Translations under genes and position numbers: made by a program
The notes under the pieces: model-generated
Told to the model about the DNA's origin: nothing
Databases searched by the model: none
What the model saw: only the letters and a program-made list of their open reading frames with translations
Assembly (NCBI GenBank): GCA_001792895.1
Contig: MARA01000001.1
Location: 1,302,001 to 1,366,000, forward strand
Length of the DNA: 64,000 bases
Direction of reading: 5' to 3'
From: Lentinus brumalis
Taxonomy: Eukaryota > Basidiomycota > Agaricomycetes > Polyporales > Polyporaceae
Shown here: in pieces, positions 1-12,178 of the stretch
How positions within the stretch are numbered: position 1 is the first letter of the stretch
How the letters are laid out: each line of letters begins with the position of its first letter

Positions 1-1861
1 GTGTGCTGCGGTGTCCTCATAATGAACTTCTCCAGCGTGGTAAGATGACCTCGATGTACAATGCCTCGTGGTACCTTGGAAGCATCGTCTGTAAGTCATT
101 TAACACCTCGCTGCGCAGAAGTCAGCTGATCACTTTGCGGACTCTAAGCGGCATGGACGTGCTTCGGTGCCTACCAAGGCGCAGGTCACTCACCTTGGTC
201 GTGGCGAGTCCCAACACTCGTGCAGGCTCTCGGTCCTTTCTTGCAAATCTTCTTTATCTGGTGCGTGACCATGGCCGTGCGCGAATAACGCGGAGCGCCG
301 CTAACCTCCGCTCAGGTTCGTTCCGGAATCGCCGCGATTCCTGGTGGCGAAAGGACGGGTGCGTTCTCCCTCCGCATGTCCTCGGAGCTCGCTGCACATG
401 CATGTACCTGACCGGATGACCACAGGAGTCCAAAGCGGCCAAAGTGCTGGCCCAATACCACTCGCTGACCGGAGATGAGCGCGACCCACTCATCGTGTTC
501 GAGATGGCCCAGATCCGCCATGCGCTGAAGATAGAGAAGGAAGCGGCGCAGAAGACATCGTTCACCACCCTCTTCTCTACACCTGGGAACAGGAAGCGCA
601 TGACGATCATCATCGCTCTCGCCATATTCTCGCAATGGAGGTGCGTACTACGCTTTCGAACCCATGTTCCATGGGTTGATCCTCCGGTAGCGGTAATGGT
701 CTGGTCTCGTACTATATCAATCTGGTTCTGGAAGGTGTTGGCATCTCAGATGCGGGAACCAAGGCGGCCATCAACGGCGCGCTGCAGGTAAGCTCGTTTC
801 TCCAGTCCCATACAGACTCGCTGGCTGACTATCATATGTAGGTATGGAACCTCATAGCGGCCATGTCAGGCGCTTTATTGGTCGACAAACTCGGCCGAAG
901 GACACTCTTTATAATCTCCAATGTGGGCATGCTGATCGGTGCGTTTTTGTTTTACCACCGCGCAGTCTAAGCCGTATGAACTCCTTCGTAGACTTTGGAG
1001 CATGGACCCTGACTACCGCTCTTTTCAACACTTTGGATAATGCCGCCGCAGCGAAAGGTAGCGTGATTCCCTCCACGTGCTTGCGTTGCTGAGTGACTGA
1101 CTCGTCTTCTAGCGACGATACCGTTCATTTTCTTGTTCTACTTCTTCTATGACATCGCCTACACCCCCATGCTCATTGCATATACTCTGGAGATCTTGCC
1201 GTTCAGCATTCGTGCTAAAGGATTTGCCGTCATGGTATGTCCTACTTCCTCCATGTACAGGACCGTCCACTTAACCACCCACGCTTCAGAACCTCGTAGT
1301 ATCCCTCACCCTAGCGTTCAACCAGTTTGTGAACCCCTGGGCGTTAGATGCTCTAGGTTGGAAATATGTGAGCTTCCTGAATCTGACCTCCTTCCGTCGC
1401 AATGACTGACTCATTTCCTCACAGTACCTCGTATACCTGGGGTGGCTCATCATCGAACTCGTTTTCGTCGTGACGTATGTGATCGAGACCAAAGGTCACT
1501 TGTTTCTCTTCTTTCCAATAGCGAACTGCGACTGACTGCCTTTCGGCTCGCAGGGCGGACACTGGAAGAGACCGCAGCGTTGTTTGATGGCGAGCAGCAA
1601 CCACAGGTGCTCATGCAAACCGGTGGCGAAGCCGCGAACCTGTCGATGAACATCGTGGCACGTGGACCCGGAATCTATATCGAGCAGGAGAAGAGCACGG
1701 TGACGGACGTCGTCGAGCTGCGTACCTCTGGCTCAAGCCACTCGCCGCGGCGTATCAGCGACCGCACGATGAGCCAGACACAGAGTATGAGTATGAGTAG
1801 GTACGAGGAGGACGAACTGTCCGAGCATTCACAGAGTCGGATGATATGTGAGGCTGTATGA
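1..1861 (+). CDS. MFS sugar transporter, 5'-truncated by the window edge
   Basis: This is the C-terminal two thirds of a sugar:H+ symporter of the major facilitator superfamily (hexose/lactose-permease type), a plasma-membrane protein. Spliced exons (last-part boundaries about 149-260, 316-358, 426-640, 691-787, 842-938, 992-1057, 1113-1234, 1290-1367, 1425-1494, 1554-1861) read as one frame. Visible hallmarks are SWRVPTLVQAL, the PESPR motif at the end of TM6 (FVPESPRFLVAKGR), DKLGRR after TM8 and VIETKGRTLEE at the end of TM12. The tail of about 90 residues is hydrophilic and Ser-rich, as in related basidiomycete transporters. The N-terminal TM segments lie outside the window. The exact substrate cannot be told. 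The first acceptor (146-148) reads AAG rather than the usual CAG or TAG. Confidence 0.88.
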
Positions 1862-3099
1862 GCCGCACTGTTTCTCAGGAGCTTCGCTCTTTCGTGCCAT
1901 GTTGTGCTACACATACTCATCAGTCTTGCGTGTCAAACACCTTAATCACGACGATACCTGTCACGACTTTCCTTGTGTATTGGGTCCCTTCTATTCTCAT
2001 CCTGTTGTCTCAGTTGCTGTCGAGACGTCATTGTTACCAAATCAAAATGTATCAGTAGTGCACCTGGCGTTCTTGCATCTCTTCGTCGCTATGCAAATGT
2101 CCGGAGTCCGGACGCGTGAGAGGCATATTCGGAGGACAAGCGCAGGTTTGCTTCACAACCAGCACACGCACCGGCCGACGTTATTGCGGACTGTGTAATG
2201 AATAGACCGGAAGCATCCATGCGCGTTGCCCTCATGGTGCCAGAGACCCCTACCTTCCTTGCTCCTTGCGGTAAGACTCATTGCTGATGAAAAGCCCGCA
2301 GCCTCCCACACACACGTTGGCGCGATGAGAACGTACAAATGGAACACATCTGACCGGCGTCCGCCGTGCTTGCGCCTTCACTGTAAGATATCGGCGAGCT
2401 TCTTCCGCACGAACCCAACTTGCCGCATATTCAGTATACGTCACTGAGAAGGACGGAGTGCTTCGTTGCATCGACGCGGCCACGGAAAAAACTTGGTGGC
2501 TAAACGGTCCGACTCAGTAGCCTGTCTTGGGTGAAGATGATCAGCGTATTGTACGGACCACATTGACATGTAGCGTTGCTCACGAGCCCGCGCGAAGTCC
2601 ACACTCGTTTGTATCCTCCGCGAATGGACCGACAATAAGCTGGATGCAAGTTGGGATGGTCTAATTGAAGTGGCGACCATTTCGCGCCTTCAATATGAGG
2701 TCGATGACGGCTAGAAGACCGCCAATCTCGCTCTGGACAGGGTCAGCAGGTTATAAGGGCGTAATATATGATGGCTAGGAAATCTCAGGTAGGGATTAGC
2801 AACGTAGTCAATGGTCCGACGGGGAGTCTGGTCGCAAGTGGTGTGGTTGGTCGCTGCAGCTCCACAAATCGTTCTCGTCCCCGCATACTTACGCACATCA
2901 CTTTCCCTGAAACCAAGCGTCATCCCACCGGTAACGAAGTGAGCAGTACTTGGTAAGTAAGGAGGAGGAGGAGTGGACGGAGGAGGACAGCCTCACAGCC
3001 GATAGCTCCAGGCGCCCTGCCGCACAGCCACAAACCATCTGTGATACCGGACGACGCTGGCTGCCACTCTTGTCTCGATCCACCATCTTCGGGCAAACT
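1862..3099. other. intergenic, no gene seen
   Basis: No frame on either strand gives a recognisable protein or a consistent exon chain. It presumably holds the transporter 3' UTR and the promoter of the next gene. Confidence 0.5.
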
Positions 3100-3749
3100 A
3101 TGGGTCAGTATGGACTATGGGTTGGTCAAAACAGAGTTTGCTGAATGCTGTGTTTTCCGTATCCAGCCGACGCCGAGCAGATTGACCTCAATGCGCCCCA
3201 TGCACCCAGCGACAAGGCAATCGAGGCGTTCGAGGTTGTGGAACACACAATCAAGTCAGAGATCCTGAAGTCCCGCCACCACTGGAACAAGCACGAGCCC
3301 CGTATGTGGTCTCGTGCCGAGGGTGTGTCTGATGAGGACCTCGTCGCGTTCTCCGTTCGCAACGATCTCGTGGAGGTCCGCAGTGCCCCGACGTCGTATG
3401 GGACCATCATCCTCGGGAAGATCAGACTCCCCGCTATTAACGATGCGGAGGGTGAAGGATACATACATGTCCGGTAGGTTGAATCCCGTGCTCGCTCCTG
3501 CCACCAACGGTACTGATCGGTGACGATTCGACACCAGGATTCATGATCCACCTAACAGGGTGCGTCTCAAAGGCATCATCGGCTTCGACTCCGTACGGCA
3601 AACCGCTGACTGTATCCTTACAGGGCACTGAAGACGTGCGCTTCCACTCCCTTTGGACCGATGAGGGTAATCGTGATGCGGACGGTCATCCTACGACCTG
3701 GCGCGCGATTCATAACCGCGATACCCCGCTTGAGTTCTTCAACGAGTGA
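3100..3749 (+). CDS. small conserved protein of unknown function (152 aa)
   Basis: Four exons (3100-3103, 3167-3473, 3538-3559, 3624-3749) join to 459 nt, giving 152 residues. The first exon is only ATGG, so the protein begins MADAEQIDLNAP; this start is chosen because the joined frame is open and the intron has good GT and CAG ends. The sequence contains KSRHHWNKHEP and ends DEGNRDADGHPTTWR...LEFFNE. It has no signal peptide or membrane segment. I do not recognise a named domain; it resembles small uncharacterised proteins common in basidiomycetes, and the function is unknown. It converges on the flavohaemoglobin gene downstream. Confidence 0.7.
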
Positions 3750-4422
3750 AGATCGGGAGAAGTGTCTACGTGCGATGGAATGTACGACGAACAGAGCATC
3801 TATGAGGACTTGATATATCCAATGTGTACGTCGATCTGCCGGCGAGAGCTGCTCACGCTTCTGCTAACGGCGGTCTCTATGCAGACCGTTTGCGCGATAG
3901 TATACCTACTTGAACGATATTGTCCTTACGGACACTCATGGTGATGGATGTCAGCATCGCGTATGCAAGCCACTGCCAAGACGTTGTCCGGAACTAGCGC
4001 TGCACACCGTACCCACCATACGGCGGCCACGAGCACATGAGCATCACCGATGGACCCGATGCTTCATGTCGAAAGGAAGGAAACAATGTTTATGACAGCG
4101 GTATCGGGACTTCCGATGTTATGCGTTCGGCATGCATGCATAGATGCCGATATGAGGTAGTGGAGTAGTATCATCGCATGGGCTCGTCGGACGGTCAAGG
4201 TGATTCTTTTGGATGGCTTTGCAAGGATAGGGATTGCATCCGGCTGCAGAGCATTGGATAAGGAAATCCCTCACAAGTTGACCTTTGCGATCGCCCGGCA
4301 CGCTATCATCCTGTAAATCGCAATGGGAGAGCGAGTGGGTGATAGATCGAGATTACAGTATGAATACACAGTATGATACAGCCCGAATAACTTCCAAACC
4401 ATTCCCATTCGCTTGATGTCCT
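3750..4422. other. intergenic between convergent genes
   Basis: It holds the 3' flanks of the upstream plus-strand gene and the downstream minus-strand flavohaemoglobin. No supported gene. Confidence 0.5.
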
Positions 4423-5859
4423 TCACGCCGGATTGGCACCAGCACCGAAGACCTCAGCATGAATCCTGCTTCCATCTACTCCATGAGCCTTCAAGGCTTT
4501 GAAGATGTCAGCCATGAACACCTCCGGACCGCAGACGTAGTACTGGGCGCTCGGGTCGTCCAGCCGCAGTACGGAGCGATCAACCTTGTCGACGTCCATC
4601 CGGCCCAGGAAGTCATAGTCCTGACCCTGGACGTCGCCCTCGACTGGGCTGGAATAGAAGATCGCCGTCTTCACCTGCTGGGGGTTGGCTTTCGCTATAG
4701 ACGAGACGTGCGACTTGAAAGCGTGCACGCGGCTGTTGCGCACGGCCTGGATCCAGCTCACGGGCCGCTTGGTCTCGGAGCTGACGAGGGTGTTAAGCAT
4801 CGATAGGAGGGGAGTCAGGCCGACACCTGCAGACAACAGGACGACGGGCGCAGAGGAGTCGTCCAGGTAGAACTCGCCGAATGGATAGGCGAGCTCGACG
4901 GTGTCACCCTCGTTGAGGGTCGCGTGGAGCAGGTTCGACATCCAGCCGGGGGTCCCTGCGTCCTTCGTGTCTAATTCGCCCGAAGGTTTCACGGTGCGAA
5001 TGCCGTCCTCGCGCTTGACGGAGATGCGGTAGTGCTCGGCGCTTGAGGCGTCGGAGAGCGAGTATCTGCCATGGGTCGAGCACTGTCAGCGTCAGAAGCA
5101 GGATGATTTGGAATGAACACGGACTGTCTGTTTTGGTAGTGACCGAGCTCCGGGATGAATCGCTGGATGGAGATGTATTGGCCGGGGCGGTACGGGTCCA
5201 GCGGCTTGCCGTCCTTCGGGCGGAAGTAGAAGCTCGTGATCTCGTCGCTCTCCTTGACCTTCTTCTCGACGACGAACTCGCGCCAACCCGTCCATGCGGC
5301 GGCTTCGTATAGCTGGCGCTCGCGGTCGATGAAGATGTGCGCTAGGTTCCAGTAGGCGGTCTCCCAGGCGTCGTAGAGGTCGCCCTGGAAGGTGTCTGCG
5401 CCGAGGACCTCGGTGATCGCGCCGAGGAGGTGCGTACCGACGATGGCGTATTGCGAGGGGATGATGTGGACAGATGCGTGCTTGTGCGCAATGCGTTCGA
5501 CGACAGGCAGGATCGGTGTAAGGTCCTCTATGTGCGCGGCGTACGCGTAGACGGCGGATGCAAGGGCTTGCGGCTGGTGTCCACGCTATTGGACGACATG
5601 CGTCAGATTCGGACAGGGTATAATGAGATAACGGATGGATACATACCATTTGCTTGCTGTGGCTGAAGATGTTCTTCATATCGGGATGAGCCTCAAGCAT
5701 CCGTTTATACATGAGTGTTGTGATGGTGACACCATGCTCGGCAAGAATGGGAACCGTCGCCGAGATGAGTTTACGCTGCTCAGCGGTCAGTGGGGGAGGG
5801 TGAGGGAGGTTAGCTCCAGTGTCGATGACTTTGCCCATTTCGCAGAAGGGGTTTGGCAA
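4423..5859 (-). CDS. YHB1: flavohaemoglobin (nitric oxide dioxygenase)
   Basis: It oxidises nitric oxide to nitrate with O2 and NAD(P)H, using haem and FAD, and gives nitrosative-stress defence in the cytosol. Three exons (5647-5859, 5125-5585, 4423-5065 on the minus strand) join to 438 residues, close to the usual 400-440. Order: globin domain (about 1-160) with proximal His in RIAHKHAS; ferredoxin-reductase FAD domain with PYRPGQYIS and NRQYSLSD, the latter formed only after removal of intron 5066-5124; NAD domain with SAGVGLTPLLSML and the C-terminal YYVCGPEVFM. All key motifs are present. An alternative start at 5838 (MGKVIDTG) would shorten the N terminus by seven residues. Confidence 0.95.
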
Positions 5860-7081
5860 GCAGATGGCAACGGAGAAGGGGATGGTCCTGGATGGTCCTC
5901 AAGCGGAGGCGAGTAGAAGTCCTCCCATGCCGTCGAAGCAGCATTTATAGCCATCCCGAGAAACGGTCGAGACTAAGTACTAAGCCCTCCACCTTGCACA
6001 CCTCCGTGCAATATCGACCGGGTCAACATCAGCGCGATCAAAGGAGAAAAGGGCGGTACAATCGTCCACGGAGCGCAGGAAGGAGAACTCGCCGGTTGTG
6101 TATTCGCATACGCGCGCGGCTCAGTCTGGCTCAGTTCCGCCGAGGCGCGGGCGCTCCCGCCTCTAGATTCGTCTCGGCCTCGAAAAAAAAGCAATAAGTC
6201 CTTGGTGTTGTGGGCCATTCAGTCCAGGTTCTGTCAGGTCCTGCCCGGAGTCAACCTGTCTACTCGGAGATGGGTAAGTAGGACGCACGGGAACCAGTCG
6301 GATGGCGCGTATTGGACAGCAAGCCCGCGTCCGTCCGCACCCGCTGGAATCGGTGACTGGTCCATGCAGTCATACGCGGTGGCGACGAACTTCAGTATGT
6401 GCTTGGGCAATCCAGGCGGCGGTAAGTATTTCGTTCACGAGGACAGTGCCGCAGAGGTCCAGAGCTACAGATGCCTGTTGGGCTGAAGGAGACTGGAGGC
6501 GTCCGAGAGGTCAAAGGAGGACTGTAGTCCACTTTTGGGCCGGCGGCTGTCATATTTCTCCAGGTCGTGGACCAGAGTTCCTTCTCATGGGTCTCATCTA
6601 GTATGTAGGCAGCTTCGCAGGACCACCAGGGTTCAGTATGGACCGAGCCGCCGCCGCCTGGGAATCGGGAGTCAGCATACAGTCAGCGACTACCCAGACG
6701 GTCGTACGACGCATAGAAACGACTGACAGTGACCTCCTCGTCAGCGCGGACGAAGCTTGGCAACAACATCGAAACCACATGCATTGCATTGCCAGCTGCA
6801 AGGTGGCACGCCCCCCGCTAATTCGGTCACCTGGTGACAAGGTCGACTCTGAAAACAAGATCGCAACATACTTGATCAGCAGGTTGTAGGGCTGTCCTAC
6901 ACACCTTCAACAGTCCCCCCACTAGCTAGGGGACAAGCAGTAGTATGTAAGTAGAAGATCAGTCATTGTCAGTCGACCCAAGTGCCACCCACACACCGTG
7001 ACACTGAGCACACGTGTAATGCGACTGACGCGTTCTGCGCCACTCAGTGGTCAGACACGGACTGTGAGTACACTGACTGCT
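5860..7081. other. intergenic, no gene seen
   Basis: Short scattered frames only, none with recognisable content or good splice chains. It contains the flavohaemoglobin promoter and the 3' flank of the next minus-strand gene. Confidence 0.5.
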
Positions 7082-8157
7082 TCATACGAGCCCCTCGCTA
7101 GCCTTCCACGATGTATAATAGAGCTCCAGGTGATCGAGAAGGCCAGCCTTACGCGGCCGCCATCCCAGCAGCGCACGCGCAAGATACGGCCGGAGAATCG
7201 TCGTGGTGCTCAACGCAACCTCGAACACTGTCGCGCGCCATCCAATGTGAGGCTCGCGTACACAGGCAGTACCAGACACTCACAATTCGTAGGCTTCATG
7301 TAGCGGAACGGCCCCGTCGCACCCGAAACTTCGACCACTCTCTGCAGAACCGCGTCCGTGCTCTCCGTCACGTCGTTCGCCGCATCGAAGATCTTCCCGC
7401 CCGCGATTGCCGCCTTCTCCGCCATCAGCACGTACAATTCGGCCAAATCGTCGGGGTGGACGAGGGCCATTCGTCCGCCGGGCGTCCCGTACCACGCCAC
7501 GTCGCCTGCTTGCGCGCTCTTGAACAGCCGTGCGAGCAACGAGCCTGAGCGACCGTACAGCAGGGCCGGGCGAACGACGATGCCGTTCAGGTGCGGGTTG
7601 GAAATCACGCGCTGTTCCTGCGCAGGGCGCCATGCGACGAGTTCAACGGGGTTTGTGAGCGCGGTCGTGTCCGTCACGATCTCGGTGCGGTTGTCGCCGT
7701 GGACCCAGGTGCCCGAGGTGTAGATGTATGCGAGCTTCGGGGCGTGCGACGGGCGGTGCATCGAGACGGCATCAGCGGTAGCGTTGAGGACGTAGTCGGA
7801 CAGCTCCTTGAGGTCTGTGCCGCCCACTACGTCGATGACCACGTCGAGCGAGGAGACGAGATGCAAATATGCCGTGGAATCCTTCACGTCAGCCACGATG
7901 GGGATAACTATGCGTGCGAGCGACTCAGGTCGGGAGCGAGGAAACAGACCGTAGTGGATATACTCACTTTCTTCTGCGGCTAGCTGTCTGGCCTTGGAAG
8001 AAGAGCGGGTCTGGCCGTACACGACATGTCCTGCACGGACGAACGCCTGCGCGGCTGGAAAGCCGATGAAGCCAGTTGCACTATGCGGGGGCCATCAGCG
8101 AGGGTGCTAGTAGGACCAACGAATATGGCCAAATCACCCCAGGATGAGAACCTTCAT
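7082..8157 (-). CDS. NAD(P)-binding epimerase / NmrA-like protein (copy A)
   Basis: An atypical short-chain dehydrogenase/epimerase-fold protein of 300 residues from four exons (8138-8157, 7968-8080, 7284-7907, 7082-7227). The dinucleotide-binding motif GATGFIG sits at residues 7-13 directly after the first intron. Later segments include YIYTSGTWVHGDN, VVRPALLYGRSGS, LVHPDDLAELYV and the C-terminal LLGWRPRKAGLLDHLE. The family usually acts as a cytosolic NAD(P)-dependent reductase/epimerase or redox sensor; the substrate is unknown. A paralogue with the same four-exon plan (exons of 20, 113, 624/627 and 146 nt) lies inverted at 31521-32587. The frame is intact. Confidence 0.85.
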
Positions 8158-8686
8158 GTAGCTAGGGATGTCGATACGATTGGAGGTTGGGTGAACGGCT
8201 GCGTGTAGCTCGAGAGACAAGGTTTGCCCCTGCCGGACACATATACTTGAGGACTTGGAGACAACTGCATACCCTGTATGCATCGGGGCCATTACCCGGT
8301 ATTTTTAGGCAGCACTGGGAAAGACGGTGGGTCAGCCGCTAGCTCAACGACGAAAATTGATCTACTCACCTCGAACTGGGCCAGAAATTTTCGTCGGAGG
8401 GGCAGTTCTGTGTATCTGATGCTTCCTTCCTGTTGTTTGAGCGAACATCCAGCAAGTGGTGTGCTTGTCTCGGACGGGCGCAGAGGGCCGCACCAAGCGA
8501 GCTCCGCGCCCACGCGAAGCACACCTTGGAGTCGTGTCCTTTCCCTCACCAAATTAGAATTGGCTGACTGACCTGCTTCGGAGATCGAGCGTAAGTACGA
8601 GCCACTCCGGCTCAGCACCGTAACAGCCGTCGCAGCAGTTGATCCGTATCCGTCAAGCGCAACAACAGAGTTGACTACGTCCAATA
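8158..8686. other. intergenic, no gene seen
   Basis: Separates two minus-strand genes. It should contain the promoter of the NmrA-like gene and the amylase 3' flank. No supported coding sequence. Confidence 0.5.
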
Positions 8687-11322
8687 CTACCTCGATAGGG
8701 TATCCTCCCTCACCCATACCTGTAGCCCACCCGGAGGACATGTGAATGAGGCCCAGCCATGCGGATCGGCTTGCACCACGACCGAAGAGGGTGACGATCC
8801 AAGGTAAGCGACGTAGGTTGTATTCGCGTTCGCCTGCGCAGAACCGCAAATCGCGCGCGAGTCAGCAAAGGCATGAATTTGTCGACATGTACAGGTTACA
8901 CGTACGGAGCCCACGTTCATTCGGATCGTATGCTGCGCTGTGTCCCTTCGAGCATGTGTAAGCTGCGGAACTGACAGAGCGTTGGAGGGAGCACTCACTC
9001 CTTGGGAGACTCTGCGTTGCTGATGAGCACCGCGCAACCCGGTCGCGCACCATCGCCCTTCCGCACGAAACCGATGCAGTTCGCATCGTGGAAGTAGTCG
9101 GACCGATCGCCGTACGCGAAGTTCTTCCGGGCCTCCATTAGCCTCCTCAACCCATCGGATACTTGCGGGTCGTAGCACTCCTCATTAGGGTACAAGTCGC
9201 CATAGAAGACACACCTGAAGTGAGGACAGTCGGCGGCGGGCGCAAGCCGCATTCTCAGCTGCGGCACCTGGCTGCAGGAGTACGAGATACTCACGGTTGT
9301 CCCTGACCATAGAGAAGAATAATCGCATACGCTTGGAGCTTGAAGTTGTCGCCAACCTAATTCGAAAGAAGCGCGTTCAGCAACACGCAGACGACAACGT
9401 GAGGTCCGCACTGACCCAACTCTCCAGTGTCTGCCCGATTTGCTGGGACCAACAGAAAGTTAGCCACAAGGATCGCCCTAAAGGGTAGTATTTACCGTGC
9501 TGCGACACATGTCAGTAACAAGATAGGACTGTGGGGGTGGCAATTGCTTACTCGTGATTGTCCACGAACGTGACGGCATCGCCTGGCCTGAATTTGAGGA
9601 TGGAACCATCGAGTATCCTCCTCAGGTCGTATCGAGAACCCGCTTTGCTTGCATTATGGAAGTTATAGTGGAGCGGGACGTCGAAGAAGGCGACCTAGAA
9701 TTGGTACACAAAGGGACTCGGATGAACGCTGCGCTTGGAGATGTTCAGGGTAAAGAAGCGCTCACGAGACCCTCGAATACCCGGATATATGGCTTGATAA
9801 GCTCCAGCCTTGGAGAATGTCAGCCAGGCGGATGACATAGGAAGACACAGGATACTGACTCCTCGGACCAATACTCTACGACAGAGAAGAGGTCATCCCT
9901 TCCAAGTGTCTCACGGACGTGCTTGATCTGCAAGAGGTGTTGAGCCCTCGATAATCCAGATAGGCGATAGGACGTACGAAGTGTAGAAGGAACCTGCGGT
10001 CCATGTGCTTGATCGCATCGAAGCGGAAGCCAGCGCCGCCTGTAGTCTGTCAAGTTATCGTCGTTATCGGGAGGACGAGGCTAACAGCGGCAGGAAACGC
10101 TCTACCTGCAATACCCAGTTGCCCCACGCGAGCAAGTCTTTGCGCACATCGGGATGGCGGTGGTCTATCTACAAAGGTAGTATTAGATAAGATTCCTGGG
10201 ATGGAGATGGACGCTCACGTCTATTCCGAGTAAGTAGTCATAATTTCCGTTCTCTGAGTCGACCCACTTGGACCAGCCCTCGTGTTTCTCGCTTGTGATC
10301 CGGTATATGCCCTTGGTACGTGTCCGATGGTCCCAATCCAGACCTGCGTATATTTGAGTAATTGCTGGTACCCACACGAGCAACAAACATACCAGTGAAG
10401 TGCTCGTATGTCCATTTGAAACTGCTGTACTGTCCGCACGTCAGACATTTCGCAGCTCTCGACAGTTTGTTACAGGCCAACCTTCTCGGCTCTCCCATCA
10501 AAGTCAAAGGCTGTCCATCCCTGCATGATGTGTGAAAGTAGGTCCTGAGTGCACGCAGACGGTCACGAACCTCTATCTCTTTAGGTGGGCCTATGTCCTT
10601 GAGGCGATTGTTTGGATCCACCGGAGTCGCCATGAACTTCTCTGGTCTGTCCGCTCCAAGTTTATGCTATCCTGGCTCAGCAATGCCAAGAAAGCATAGT
10701 AATGAGTGATCTTACATTCAGGACAGCGTCGATGAGGACGTCTATGCCATGCGCGTTTGCCGCCGCAATGGCTCGTACAAGTTCTTCCTTCGTGCCCCAT
10801 CTTGTCGCAATGGTGCCCTTCTGATAAAACTCGCCTAGGTCCCACTGATATAGAGAAAGTCAGTGTCGTGTCACAAGCTCGTTCTGAACCCTGGACGAGA
10901 GGTACGACGTACCAGGTCGTACGCATCATATCCCTGGCCTTGCTACACAACAAGTCAATAACGAACTGGTCGAGCGGACAGAGCGGGCTTTGCACACCTT
11001 CCTCATGGCCTTGTTAGGCGGTGGCAGCCACACTTGAGTGACGCCAATTGCCGCTAGGTTTGGCACCTCGGCCTCGAAGTGCCTCCACCAACTCAACTGC
11101 GGGTGGGTCGCTTCCCAAGTGAAGAACTGGACCTGTAAGGGCCACGTCATGGATCATCATTAATGTAATGGCGCACACAAGTGCTCGGGCACATACCATG
11201 AGAGCATTCTGGTCTCCGCGACCGGGCTTCAGTCTCATCCTGGGGAGAGCAGGTTGTGGGTACCGCCAGAAGGTCAACGACTCCCAGAGCCGAAACAACG
11301 TGTCGGAAAACATCATGATCAT
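8687..11322 (-). CDS. alpha-amylase, GH13 family (intracellular type)
   Basis: It hydrolyses alpha-1,4-glucan linkages. The gene is split into about 17 exons and follows the bacterial-style GH13_5 order: [33 protein letters not shown] (interrupted by an intron), [22 protein letters not shown] with the nucleophile Asp, FSVVEYW with the acid/base Glu, and FVDNHDT with the transition-state Asp, then [11 protein letters not shown]. The C-terminal beta domain ends [11 protein letters not shown] and WVRED. All three catalytic acids are present. No classical signal peptide is visible at the chosen start ([13 protein letters not shown]), which suggests a cytosolic role in glycogen turnover rather than a secreted enzyme. 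The motif NHDT needs a 4-nt exon at 9496-9499. The splice acceptor near 8970-9000 is uncertain. Confidence 0.88.
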
Positions 11323-12178
11323 CGCAGGGGACAGCCGTGTGACGGACGCTTCTGGAATAGCTGCTGCTGCTGGACACGTTCAGGCGGGCACAGACGAGCG
11401 GGTGGCCGTTCTGCCGCAGTCACTGAGTCTCGCGGAGACTCAGAGGGACGCGCGCGCGGCGCGGTGCTGGTGACACCACGGTCATGTGGTCTCTACTTGC
11501 GGCGGAGCTAAGCAATTCAAGCTCCGACTTTATAAGCCTCGACGACGAAAATTGTTTCTTCACCGTTGCGGCCACCACGCTCCTCTGCTCCTCATGTCTG
11601 CGTTCCGCACGACCTTGAGGTGTGGTCCAGGGGCGCTTCTTGAAGCTCTGTGGTAGTCCTGAGCGAAAAGCCATCTTAATCGCTCCGTTCACCTAGAACC
11701 AACGTCGAATGGAGTTTCATGCCTTGGCGACACCTTCCCCTCGTAGCTACCGTGTCGTCTTCTTGTATATAATCTTCAAATCTTATGCAACGAAGCTTGG
11801 GTTGCCAATATTCGATCGCGAACCGAACAGTCTTGACACCAGCGCAAAGCCAGTGAAATATCCTGATGCGTCTATCCTATGTATACCAAACGACCAAGTG
11901 CGAATTCTAAGCAGACATGAGTACCGAGTACAAGTGCATAACATCACAGTAACCAACATACAAAATGCCATAGAGCCATAGAGAAGATCCGGATAGCATG
12001 CATGGCAGACATGGTCTTACAGAGCTGACAAGAGGGCACGACCAGCCGAGAGATTCAGAAGAAGCTCTGGTCGCAGCAGGTGCCAGCAAGTGCAGCGTAT
12101 CTTATTTTCATGAGCTGGTGAGTAGGTGGAGAGGGATATTATTCACAAGGAAAACCTGACGCACCGAACTGGAGGCTA
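11323..12178. other. intergenic, no gene seen
   Basis: Promoter side of the amylase gene and 3' flank of the coiled-coil gene. Short frames only. Confidence 0.5.
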
